Origin: Rubellimicrobium sp. CFH 75288
GTDB taxonomy: Bacteria; Pseudomonadota; Alphaproteobacteria; Rhodobacterales; Rhodobacteraceae
Assembly (NCBI RefSeq): GCF_009904055.1
Contig: NZ_WYDP01000003.1
Location: 62,001-126,000, forward strand
Length of the DNA stretch: 64,000 bases
Reading direction: 5' to 3'
The position numbers and the translations under genes were made by a program. Every line of letters starts with the position of its first letter. Within the stretch, counting starts at the first letter, position 1. The notes beneath the pieces are model-generated. The model made no database searches. It was given only the letters and a program-made list of their open reading frames with translations, and was not told the origin of the DNA. Below are positions 41,150-47,646 of this stretch, piece after piece.

Positions 41150-41195
41150 AAAGAAAGAAACGGCGGCCGCCCCGGGAGGAGGTGGCCCCGCCGCC
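41150..41195 (-). terminator. Intrinsic terminator at the 3' end of the CcsR-like array
   Basis: On the minus strand the outer stem of the last hairpin (GGCGGC at 41195-41190 pairing with GCCGCC at 41167-41162) is followed by one G and then TTTCTTTCTTT (41160-41150). A GC stem plus a T-rich tail is the form of an intrinsic terminator and would close the DUF1127-hairpin transcript before benE. Confidence 0.6.
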
Positions 41196-41228
41196 GCCCG
41201 CGGCCGCCCCGGGAGGAGGTGGGGCGAA
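41162..41228 (-). ncRNA. CcsR-like unit, hairpins 2 and 1 (last in transcript)
   Basis: Two loops 37 bases apart. Hairpin 2 has a 6-bp stem CGCCCC/GGGGCG (plus-strand orientation). Hairpin 1 keeps only two pairs next to the loop but has a 6-bp outer stem GGCGGC/GCCGCC that also serves as the terminator stem. Unit borders are inferred. Confidence 0.55.
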
Positions 41229-41393
41229 CCGCCGTCCGGCATGGCCGCGCCCCGGGAGGAGGTGGGGCGGGCCGTTCCGAGAGCGGGCGGCAGGGCCGGG
41301 AGGAGGTGGCCCCGCCGCCGCCCGCGGCCGCCCCGGGAGGAGGTGGGGCGAACCGCCGTCCGGCATGGCCGCGCCCCGGGAGGAGGTGGGGCG
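41174..41393. repeat. 124-bp tandem duplication inside the hairpin array
   Basis: Bases 41172-41269 and 41296-41393 are identical over 98 bp at a period of 124 bp. Each copy carries three loop motifs with the same internal spacing (37 and 43). The flanking 26 bp differ, and the left arm of hairpin 1 no longer matches its right arm, consistent with a recent duplication by unequal crossing-over. Confidence 0.9.
41286..41350 (-). ncRNA. CcsR-like unit, hairpins 5 and 4
   Basis: Two loops 37 bases apart. Hairpin 4 has eleven Watson-Crick pairs with a single A-C mismatch (41286-41297 with 41308-41319); hairpin 5 has the 6-bp stem CGCCCC/GGGGCG. Unit borders are inferred. Confidence 0.6.
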
Positions 41394-41406
41394 CCGCGGG
41401 AGCCTT

Positions 41407-41475
41407 TGCGGCGGGACCGGGAGGAGGTGGTCCCGCCGCGTGGCCAGGCCCCGGGAGGAGGTGGGGCCCGGCCGT
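41407..41475 (-). ncRNA. CcsR-like unit, hairpins 8 and 7
   Basis: Two loops 34 bases apart with the best stems in the array: hairpin 7 has eleven uninterrupted Watson-Crick pairs (GCGGCGGGACC with GGTCCCGCCGC); hairpin 8 has ten pairs with one A-C mismatch (GGCC-A-GGCCCC with GGGGCC-C-GGCC). Unit borders are inferred. Confidence 0.65.
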
Positions 41476-41511
41476 TCCTCGGCAGGGGCCCTTGGGCGCC
41501 CTGCCGTCCTT

Positions 41512-41575
41512 CGGCGCAGCCCCGGGAGGGGGGCGGCGCCGCCTGCCCGGTTCCCAGGGAGGAGGGGGTCCGGGC
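41512..41575 (-). ncRNA. CcsR-like unit, hairpins 10 and 9 (first in transcript, degenerate)
   Basis: The unit nearest the DUF1127 gene. Hairpin 10 keeps CCTCCTCCC in the loop and pairs GCCCGG/CCGGGC plus CCC/GGG around a small bulge. Hairpin 9 has a shortened loop CCTCCC on the stem CGGCGC-A-GCCCC / GGGGC-G-GCGCCG. A separate 8-bp hairpin without the motif (41480-41506) separates this unit from the next. Confidence 0.5.
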
Positions 41576-41587
41576 CGGGGAATTCCG

Positions 41588-41803
41588 TCAGCCGCGCGAG
41601 GCCGCCTCGCGGGCCACGTCGCGGATCTGGCTGCGGTGCAGGCCGAGATCGGCGAGGTCGCGATCGCTGAGCGCCGCCAGCTCGTCCAGCGTGCGGCGAT
41701 AGAGGCGGTAGCGGGCGAGGCGGGCGGACAGATCCTGGCGGATCGCGTCCAGACGGCCTGCGAGGCCGGCCGCGCCGTGTTGGGTCTGGGTCCAGTGGGC
41801 CAT
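41588..41803 (-). CDS. DUF1127 small protein (CcaF1-like)
   Basis: A 71-residue basic protein with the DUF1127 motif at its C-terminus (RTLDELAALSDRDLADLGLH). In R. sphaeroides the DUF1127 protein encoded in front of the CcsR RNAs (CcaF1) binds RNA and helps their maturation; the same role is inferred here from identical gene order, with the first hairpin only about 10 bases after the stop. Of two ATGs six bases apart (41809, 41803), the GGAAC ribosome-binding sequence is well spaced only for 41803. It is transcribed with the array. Confidence 0.85.
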   Translation of the reverse strand: MAHWTQTQHGAAGLAGRLDAIRQDLSARLARYRLYRRTLDELAALSDRDLADLGLHRSQIRDVAREAASRG

Positions 41804-41809
41804 CGTCAT

Positions 41810-42168
41810 GTTCCGTTCGTTCAGGGTTGCGCCGGGATGGCATCGCGCCGACCCCTCTGGTCACGCAGGACGCCGTTAGCGCTGTCAGGCCGGAAGATGG
41901 GCCGGATGCTGCGCGTGCACAATCCCGGACCGCCGCAAGTCCGCCATGCACCGGGCGCATAAGCCCGGATGCCGCCTTCCCGTGCGTCCTGCCTGCTTTG
42001 CGGGCGGACGGGGAATTGCGGCGCCGCACCCCCTTGCCCTTTGCCCACAGGGCGATGAGGTTGCACACCGAACGGGCGCCGGCGCTCCGGAGGAGGCCGA
42101 TCCGGTCAAGGGATGCGGTGCTCAAAATGTGGCGAGCCTGCCGGGTTCTTGCAACAGGAGAATGACAG
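41810..42168. other. Divergent intergenic region between the DUF1127 gene and mrp
   Basis: About 360 bases with no supportable gene. It must hold the promoter of the DUF1127-hairpin unit (minus) and of mrp (plus). The only clear element is AGGAGA just before the mrp ATG. I found no convincing heat-shock-type (RpoH) or housekeeping promoter by eye. Confidence 0.5.
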
Positions 42169-43266
42169 ATGCCGCCCACCAAGGACGAGGTTCTGGCGAT
42201 GCTGGCCACGGTCCGGCTGCCGGGAGGCGGCGACCTCGCCGGGTCGGGGATGATCCGCGCGCTGGCCGTGGCCGGCGGAAGCGTGCGCTTCGTCATCGAG
42301 GCCCCCTCGACCGAGGCGGCGCGCGCGCTCGAGCCGGTACGCGCGCAGGCCGAGGAACTCGTGCGGGCGATGCCGGGCGTCGCGTCGGCGACGGTCGTGC
42401 TGGCCGCGCACGGCCCCGCACCCGCCCCCCGCGCGCCGCGGCCCCAGCCGCCGGGCGGCCCCCCGCCGCTGACGATCGGGCGCCACCCGACGCCGCAGGC
42501 CGGGCCCCAGCGCGTCGCCGGCGTGGACCGGATCGTGGCGATCGGCTCGGGCAAGGGAGGGGTGGGCAAGAGCACCGTGAGCGCCAACCTGGCCGTCGCG
42601 CTGGCGCGCGAGGGGCGCCGGGTGGGGCTGCTCGACGCCGACATCCACGGCCCTTCGCAGCCGCGCATGATGGGGGTGACGCAAAGGCCGTCCTCGCCCG
42701 ACGGGCAGACGATCGAGCCGCTGCGCGCCCACGGGGTCACGATGATGTCCATCGGGCTGATGGTCGATCCGGGCAAGGCGGTGGTCTGGCGCGGACCGAT
42801 GCTGATGGGCGCACTTCAGCAATTGCTGACGCAGGTGAACTGGGGCGGCCTGGACATCCTGCTCGTGGACCTGCCGCCGGGAACGGGGGACGTGCAGCTC
42901 ACGCTCTGCCAGCGCACCCATCTGACGGGGGCCATCGTGGTGTCCACGCCGCAGGACGTGGCGCTGATCGACGCGCGCAAGGCGATCGACATGTTCCGCA
43001 CGCTGCGCACCCCGGTTCTCGGCCTGATCGAGAACATGAGCACCTTCGTCTGTCCGCATTGCGGGACGGAAAGCCACCTGTTCGGGCATGGCGGGGTGGA
43101 GGCCGAGGCCCGGCGCGAAGGCATCCCGTTCCTGGGCGCGCTGCCCATCGACCTGGCGACGCGGATCGGGGGCGACGAGGGCGTTCCCGTGGCCGCGGGC
43201 GAGGGGCCGATGGCGGAGATCTGGCGCAGCCTGGCGCGGCGGCTGGTCGAGGGCGGAATGGCCTGA
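42169..43266 (+). CDS. mrp: Mrp/ApbC (NBP35-type) iron-sulfur carrier ATPase
   Basis: A 365-residue P-loop protein that binds and transfers [4Fe-4S] clusters. An N-terminal MIP18-like (DUF59) domain (about 1-85) is joined by a Pro-rich linker to the ATPase, with deviant Walker [12 protein letters not shown] (about 125-135), [17 protein letters not shown], and the cluster-binding pair CPHC (about 288-291). The ATG is preceded by AGGAGA. No obvious operon partner is present. Confidence 0.92.
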   Translation: MPPTKDEVLAMLATVRLPGGGDLAGSGMIRALAVAGGSVRFVIEAPSTEAARALEPVRAQAEELVRAMPGVASATVVLAAHGPAPAPRAPRPQPPGGPPPLTIGRHPTPQAGPQRVAGVDRIVAIGSGKGGVGKSTVSANLAVALAREGRRVGLLDADIHGPSQPRMMGVTQRPSSPDGQTIEPLRAHGVTMMSIGLMVDPGKAVVWRGPMLMGALQQLLTQVNWGGLDILLVDLPPGTGDVQLTLCQRTHLTGAIVVSTPQDVALIDARKAIDMFRTLRTPVLGLIENMSTFVCPHCGTESHLFGHGGVEAEARREGIPFLGALPIDLATRIGGDEGVPVAAGEGPMAEIWRSLARRLVEGGMA

Positions 43267-43657
43267 CGGTTCGTCCGGGAATTCACGGGACAGCGGGGGC
43301 GGAAGCGGCCCCGCCGGCTCGCCAGCCCTGTCCGGCCGCCCCCGGCCGCGCGGGGCGCCCTGCAGGGTCCGCGATTCGTTCGCCCTGAGGTTGAACCAGA
43401 TACCGATGACAAGCCGCTGATGTGGAAGGGTGTTTTTCGATAACAGTGCCTGGAAAGGCGCTGACGGCGCAGATTCGCTGCTCATCGGATAGGCAAGACT
43501 CTGCCCATCGCGGCGCACAGCCGCGCGAGGGACTTTTCCACAGAGGCGGAGCAAGGGAACCCTTATTTTCCGGACCTTGGTGGCCGATCATCCACAGGCG
43601 ATTTTGTCTTGCGCTGTGGCATTCGGGCCAGTCCGGCCCTCTGCTCGAACATTCCCC
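43267..43657. other. Non-coding region between mrp and the dcw leader
   Basis: About 390 bases without a supportable gene, visibly richer in A and T from about 43430 than its surroundings. Two 9-mers one mismatch from the DnaA box TTATCCACA occur in the same orientation: TTTTCCACA (43534-43542) and TCATCCACA (43588-43596). Their significance is uncertain. Confidence 0.4.
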
Positions 43658-43686
43658 TTGAGTGCCATGTTTTCCCATGGCATCCC
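43658..43686 (+). promoter_or_regulatory. Candidate promoter of the dcw leader
   Basis: TTGAGT (43658-43663) followed after 17 bases by CATCCC (43681-43686) would start transcription near 43692, about 268 bases before mraZ, the leader length reported for R. sphaeroides. The -10 is a poor match to consensus. An alternative heat-shock-type reading, CTTGAG with CCCAT after 11 bases, overlaps it. Confidence 0.35.
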
Positions 43687-43691
43687 TTGGG

Positions 43692-43922
43692 GTGTCGGAA
43701 CCGGGCAGGATCACCGAGGGGACGCTCAAGATCCCGGAGGCAAGGACATACAGGCAATCTTTCCAAACGGTTCCGGCGCATAGCGAGCAGGACGCGAAAC
43801 GCAGAAGGTCGAGAATCCGGCGCGCGAGCGAGCAGCACTCCCCCCAGGGTGCGCGCGCAGTCGGACTTCCCGCGAGGGAGGGAGCGGCGGGTCAGGTGTG
43901 GCAGCCCTTGACCCGCCGTTTT
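43692..43922 (+). ncRNA. UpsM-like small RNA from the mraZ leader
   Basis: No protein is encoded in the 230 bases before a strong intrinsic terminator in front of mraZ. In Rhodobacteraceae the dcw cluster has an unusually long leader whose terminated form is the small RNA UpsM, cleaved by RNase E under stress. Position, terminator and distance to mraZ match. The 5' end is inferred from that known leader length and may be wrong by tens of bases. Confidence 0.6.
43885..43922 (+). terminator. Intrinsic terminator in the mraZ leader
   Basis: A perfect 10-bp stem CGGCGGGTCA / TGACCCGCCG (43885-43894 with 43909-43918), a 14-base loop and TTTT directly after. It lies 38 bases before the mraZ start, so readthrough is needed for cell-wall gene expression. 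Confidence 0.85.
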
Positions 43923-43959
43923 CGCTTGCGGGCGGGTTGGCGCGAAGGGCACGGCGAGG

Positions 43960-44475
43960 GTGGTCGAGGCGAGCTTCACGGGCGAGGAACGGGCGCGGAT
44001 CGACGGCAAGGGCCGGATGTCGATCCCGGCCGATTTCCGCAAGGTGCTCCAGGCCGGGGACCCCGATCGCGCCGAGGCCGGCGCCTACCGGCTCCAGCTT
44101 CACTACGGCGATCATCTGCAGGACCGGCTGGAGGTCCGGACCGTCGCCGCTCACCGCGCCATCGCACGCCGCATCGCCGAATGGGAGCCGCAGGACGAGG
44201 AGGAGGAGGCCGAGAAGGATGCCGCTGCCCATTTCCTGCTGACCCAGAGCCAGTCGCTCGAGGTGGACCGCGACGGCCGCATCGTCCTGCCGGCGCGCTT
44301 CCGCGCCCGCCTGGGCCTGACCGACGGCGAGGTCGTGTTCGCGGGCAAGGGCGACCGGTTCGAGATCTGGGCCGCCGAGACCTACGAGGTGGCCGTGCAG
44401 GCGCGCCTGCGCGAGTTCCTGGCCCGCAAGCCCAAGGGCTACAACCCGCTTACCGCCCTGAGCCGGAGGCGCTGA
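43960..44475 (+). CDS. mraZ: Transcriptional regulator MraZ
   Basis: A 171-residue protein with two SpoVT/AbrB-like MraZ repeats: GKGRMSIPADFRKVL (about 19-33) and DRDGRIVLPARFRARLGL (about 103-120). MraZ forms rings and represses its own cluster in E. coli. The start is a GTG (43960) preceded by GAAGGG; no better ATG exists before the first repeat. It is the first gene of the division and cell-wall cluster and ends three bases before rsmH. Confidence 0.92.
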   Translation: MVEASFTGEERARIDGKGRMSIPADFRKVLQAGDPDRAEAGAYRLQLHYGDHLQDRLEVRTVAAHRAIARRIAEWEPQDEEEEAEKDAAAHFLLTQSQSLEVDRDGRIVLPARFRARLGLTDGEVVFAGKGDRFEIWAAETYEVAVQARLREFLARKPKGYNPLTALSRRR

Positions 44476-44478
44476 GCG

Positions 44479-45486
44479 ATGGAGACACCGCACGTTCCGG
44501 TCCTTCTCGGCCCCCTTCTGGCCACCTGCGCGCCGGTGGCGGGGCGCTGGCTCGACGGGACGTTCGGGGCGGGAGGCTATGCGCGCGGCCTCGTGGAGGC
44601 GGGGGCCGAGCGCGTCCTGGGCATCGACCGCGACCCGGAGGCGCATCGGCTGGCCGCGTCCTGGCTGGACGAATGGGGCAGGCGGATCGTGCTGCGCGAA
44701 GGCACGTTCGGCGAGCTGGACCGCATCGCCGCCGAGGAGGGGATGGTGCCGCTCGACGGCGTGGTGCTGGATCTGGGCGTCTCCTCCATGCAGCTCGATC
44801 AGGCCGGGCGGGGGTTCTCGTTCGCCAAGGACGGGCCGCTCGACATGCGGATGTCGCAGGCGGGCGAGAGCGCGAGGGATCTGGTCAACGGCGCGGACGA
44901 GGAGGCGCTGGCCGACATCCTGTTCCATTACGGCGAGGAGCGGGCGGCGCGGCGCATCGCGCGGGCGATCGTGCGGGCGCGGCCCGTCGCCACGACGGCG
45001 GAACTGGCCGAGATCGTCGCGCGCTGCCTGCCGCGCCCGAAGCCCGGCGACCGGCACCCTGCCACGCGCACCTTCCAGGCGCTGCGCATCGCGGTGAACG
45101 ACGAATACGGCGAACTCGTGCGGGGGCTGGAGGCGGCGGAGCGCGCGCTCCGGCCGGGCGGGCTGCTGGCAGTGGTCACCTTCCATTCGGGCGAGGATCG
45201 GGTGGTCAAGCGCTTCATGCAGACCGGGGCGGGCCGGGCGGGGGGCGACAGCCGGCACCGGCCCCGGACCGGGAGCCCGAGCCCCCTCTGGGAGATGGTG
45301 ACGCGGCGCGCCGTGGAGCCCGATGCGGCGGAGGTCGCCGCCAACCCGCGGTCGCGCTCGGCGCGGCTGCGGGTGGCGCGGCGGCTGCGGGGCGAGGCAC
45401 GGGCGGCCGACCGGGTCGCCCTGGGCGTGCCGATGGCGCAACCGGGCCGGCGGGCGTCCGGCCGGGAACGGGGGAGGACAGGGTGA
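44479..45486 (+). CDS. rsmH: 16S rRNA (cytosine(1402)-N4)-methyltransferase
   Basis: A 335-residue SAM-dependent enzyme: HVPVLLGP at the N-terminus, SAM loop [25 protein letters not shown], the GPLDMRM segment and [12 protein letters not shown]. It methylates the ribosomal P-site cytosine. It is the normal second gene of the dcw cluster. Its stop overlaps the ftsL start (GTGA). Confidence 0.95.
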   Translation: METPHVPVLLGPLLATCAPVAGRWLDGTFGAGGYARGLVEAGAERVLGIDRDPEAHRLAASWLDEWGRRIVLREGTFGELDRIAAEEGMVPLDGVVLDLGVSSMQLDQAGRGFSFAKDGPLDMRMSQAGESARDLVNGADEEALADILFHYGEERAARRIARAIVRARPVATTAELAEIVARCLPRPKPGDRHPATRTFQALRIAVNDEYGELVRGLEAAERALRPGGLLAVVTFHSGEDRVVKRFMQTGAGRAGGDSRHRPRTGSPSPLWEMVTRRAVEPDAAEVAANPRSRSARLRVARRLRGEARAADRVALGVPMAQPGRRASGRERGRTG

Positions 45487-45854
45487 AGGGACTGACCTAT
45501 GTGCTGCTCGCGCTGGCGGTGATCGGCCTGGGCTTCTGGGCCTACCGCGAGAACTATGCCACCCAGGCGGCCCTGCGCGAGGCGCGGGCGCTGCGCACCC
45601 AGATCGCCGCGGCCGAGGCGCGGCTGGACCGCCTGCATGCCGAATGGGCCTATCTGAACCGGCCCGACCGCCTGCGCGACCTCGTGATGATGAACTTCGC
45701 GCGGCTCGAGCTTCTGCCGCTGCGGCCGGAAGCCTTTGCCGGGGTCGAGCAGGTCGCCATGCCCCCGACGAGCATCCTCGGGCCCATCTCCTCGTCCTGG
45801 ATCGTGTCCTCGGACGGCGCGGCGGCGCGGCTCGGCACGGAGGAGCCGCTGTGA
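45483..45854 (+). CDS. ftsL: Cell division protein FtsL
   Basis: A 123-residue bitopic protein: a transmembrane helix ([18 protein letters not shown], about 4-21) followed by a short coiled coil (about 28-62) ending in [10 protein letters not shown], the FtsL/DivIC pattern. It bridges early and late divisome proteins (with FtsB and FtsQ). GTG start within the rsmH stop; its own stop overlaps the ftsI GTG start. Identification rests on topology and gene order, since FtsL sequences vary widely. Confidence 0.85.
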   Translation: MKGLTYVLLALAVIGLGFWAYRENYATQAALREARALRTQIAAAEARLDRLHAEWAYLNRPDRLRDLVMMNFARLELLPLRPEAFAGVEQVAMPPTSILGPISSSWIVSSDGAAARLGTEEPL

Positions 45855-47632
45855 GGCCGCCCCCCCTGCCGGAGCTGCGCCCGCTGCTGTCGGCGCTCGG
45901 ATCGGCCCTGCGCCGGGGCCTGCGCCACTCGCGCGAAGGGATGCGCCGGATCGAGGCGATGGACCGCGCGCGGCTGCGCGCCGAGGCGCGGCTGATGGTG
46001 CTGTGCGGCTGCTTCTTTCTGGCCTTCGCGCTGATCGGGGGCCGGATGGCCGTCTTTGCCGCCTCCGAGGCGCCCGAACCCGCGCGCGGCGGCTCCATCG
46101 AGGACCCGATCCTGGGCACGCGGGCCGACATCGTGGACCGGCAGGGGCGCATCCTGGCCACGAACCTCGCCACCCATTCGCTCTATGCCCAGCCCCATCA
46201 GATGATCGATCCCGCGCGGGCCGCGCGGGAGCTGGCCGCGATCTTTCCCGACCTGAACGAGGAGCGGCTGCTGCGCGACTTCACGGGCGAGCGCCGGTTC
46301 GTCTGGATCCGGCGCCAGATCAGCCCCGAGCAGCTTCAGGCCGTCCACGACATCGGCGAGCCGGGCCTTCTGTTCGGCCCGCGCGAGATGCGCCTCTACC
46401 CGAACGGCGCGATCGCGGCGCACATCCTGGGCGGCGCCTCCTACGGACGGGAGGGGGTGAACTCGGCCGAGGTGATCGGGGTGGCCGGCGTCGAGCGGTT
46501 CTTCGACGAGCGGCTGCGCGACCCGGACCTGTCGGACGAGCCGCTCGTGCTGTCGATCGACCTGAGCGTGCAGGCCGCGCTGGAGGAGGTGCTCGAGGGC
46601 GGCATGACGCTGATGAACGCCAAGGGCGCCACGGGCATCCTGATGGACGCCCATACGGGCGAGATCGTCGCCATGGCCTCGCTGCCCGACTTCGACCCCA
46701 ACAGCCGGCCCCCCGTGGCCACGAGCGGCGATCCGGGCGACAGCCCGCTGTTCAACCGGGCGCTGCAAGGGGTCTACGAGCTGGGATCGGTCTTCAAGAT
46801 CTTTCCCGTCGCGCAGGGGATCGAGCTGGGGCTGATCAACGCGGAGACCATGATCGACACGCGGGGACCCATGACCTGGGGGCGGTTCCGCATCCGCGAC
46901 TTCCGCAATTACGGCCCGGCTCTCTCGGCGACGGACGTGATCGTGAAGTCCTCGAACATCGGCACGTCGCGGGTGGCGCTGATGATCGGGGCCGAGCGGC
47001 AGCGGCGCTTTCTCGATTCGCTGGGCCTGCTCGAGCCCCTGCCGCTCGAGATGGTGGAGGCGCGGACCGGCGCGCCGCTCCTGCCGCGGCAATGGAGCGA
47101 GATCAGCCTGATGACGATCAGCTACGGGCACGGTCTGTCGGTCTCGCCGCTGCACCTCGCGGCCGGCTACGCGGCGATGGTGAACGGGGGCACGCGGGTC
47201 GTGCCGACGCTGCTGCGGCGCGACGAGCCGCAGGCGGGGGCGCGGGTGATCTCTCCGCAGACCTCGCGGATCGCCACCTCGATGCTGCGGCAGGTGGTCA
47301 CGCGGGGGACGGCGACCTTTGCCGACATCCCCGGCTACGAGGTGGGCGGCAAGACGGGCACGGCCGACAAGCCCACCCCGCGGGGCGGCTATTACGACGA
47401 CAAGGTGATCTCGACCTTTGCGGGGATGTTTCCGGCCTCGGACCCGCGCTGGGTGATCGTGGTGACGCTGGACGAGCCGGTGGAGACCTCGGGCGCCGAG
47501 CCGCGGCGCACGGCGGGCTGGACGGCGGCGCCGGTGGCGGCCGAGGTGATCCGGCGCGCGGCGCCGCTCCTGGGCCTGAGACCGCAGGTTGCGGCGCCGC
47601 AGGGGGGCGGTGTAACCCTCGCCGCGAACTGA
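45851..47632 (+). CDS. ftsI: Division-specific peptidoglycan transpeptidase (PBP3, FtsI)
   Basis: A 593-residue class B penicillin-binding protein. One N-terminal transmembrane helix (about 57-75), a pedestal domain from DIVDRQGRILATN on, and a transpeptidase domain with SxxK as GSVFK (Ser313), SSN (KSSNIGTS) and KTGT (Lys501). It crosslinks septal peptidoglycan together with FtsW, whose gene is not in this window. GTG start at 45851 overlaps the ftsL stop. Confidence 0.93.
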   Translation: MRPPPLPELRPLLSALGSALRRGLRHSREGMRRIEAMDRARLRAEARLMVLCGCFFLAFALIGGRMAVFAASEAPEPARGGSIEDPILGTRADIVDRQGRILATNLATHSLYAQPHQMIDPARAARELAAIFPDLNEERLLRDFTGERRFVWIRRQISPEQLQAVHDIGEPGLLFGPREMRLYPNGAIAAHILGGASYGREGVNSAEVIGVAGVERFFDERLRDPDLSDEPLVLSIDLSVQAALEEVLEGGMTLMNAKGATGILMDAHTGEIVAMASLPDFDPNSRPPVATSGDPGDSPLFNRALQGVYELGSVFKIFPVAQGIELGLINAETMIDTRGPMTWGRFRIRDFRNYGPALSATDVIVKSSNIGTSRVALMIGAERQRRFLDSLGLLEPLPLEMVEARTGAPLLPRQWSEISLMTISYGHGLSVSPLHLAAGYAAMVNGGTRVVPTLLRRDEPQAGARVISPQTSRIATSMLRQVVTRGTATFADIPGYEVGGKTGTADKPTPRGGYYDDKVISTFAGMFPASDPRWVIVVTLDEPVETSGAEPRRTAGWTAAPVAAEVIRRAAPLLGLRPQVAAPQGGGVTLAAN

Positions 47633-47646
47633 GGCGGGGGGGCGCG

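Larger units (their letters stand above)
41162..41580 (-). ncRNA. Array of about ten CCUCCUCCC-loop hairpins (CcsR / 'cuckoo' RNA family)
   Basis: Nine copies of CCTCCTCCC (minus strand) plus one degenerate copy lie in hairpin loops. Eight have the same 10-base loop ACCTCCTCCC (plus-strand cores start at 41172, 41209, 41252, 41296, 41333, 41376, 41417 and 41451; two more at about 41522 and 41554). Stems differ between copies yet remain paired. The array follows a DUF1127 gene on the same strand. This matches the R. sphaeroides locus in which four stress-induced RNAs, CcsR1-4, each with two stem-loops carrying CCUCCUCCC, are co-transcribed with a DUF1127 gene and repress C1 and pyruvate dehydrogenase genes. 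Short gaps group the hairpins here as [10,9], [8,7], 6, [5,4], 3, [2,1]. Function is inferred from that homology. Confidence 0.85.

Noticed and set aside
41172-41464. CRISPR-like array of regularly repeated GC-rich motifs
   Set aside because: The repeats are only about 14 bp, the spacing is uneven (34-44 bp), the 'spacers' are complementary hairpin arms and partly duplicated, and no cas gene is present. A DUF1127-linked small-RNA array explains it.
41588-41803. Anti-Shine-Dalgarno motif as evidence of an rRNA fragment near 41.2-41.6 kb
   Set aside because: ACCTCCTCCC only partly matches the 16S 3' tail and no flanking rRNA sequence exists; each copy sits in its own hairpin.
40836-42776. Minus-strand open frame spanning the array and the DUF1127 gene
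   Set aside because: It overlaps benE, the hairpin array and mrp out of frame and would encode Arg/Pro-rich low-complexity sequence; it has no recognisable domain.
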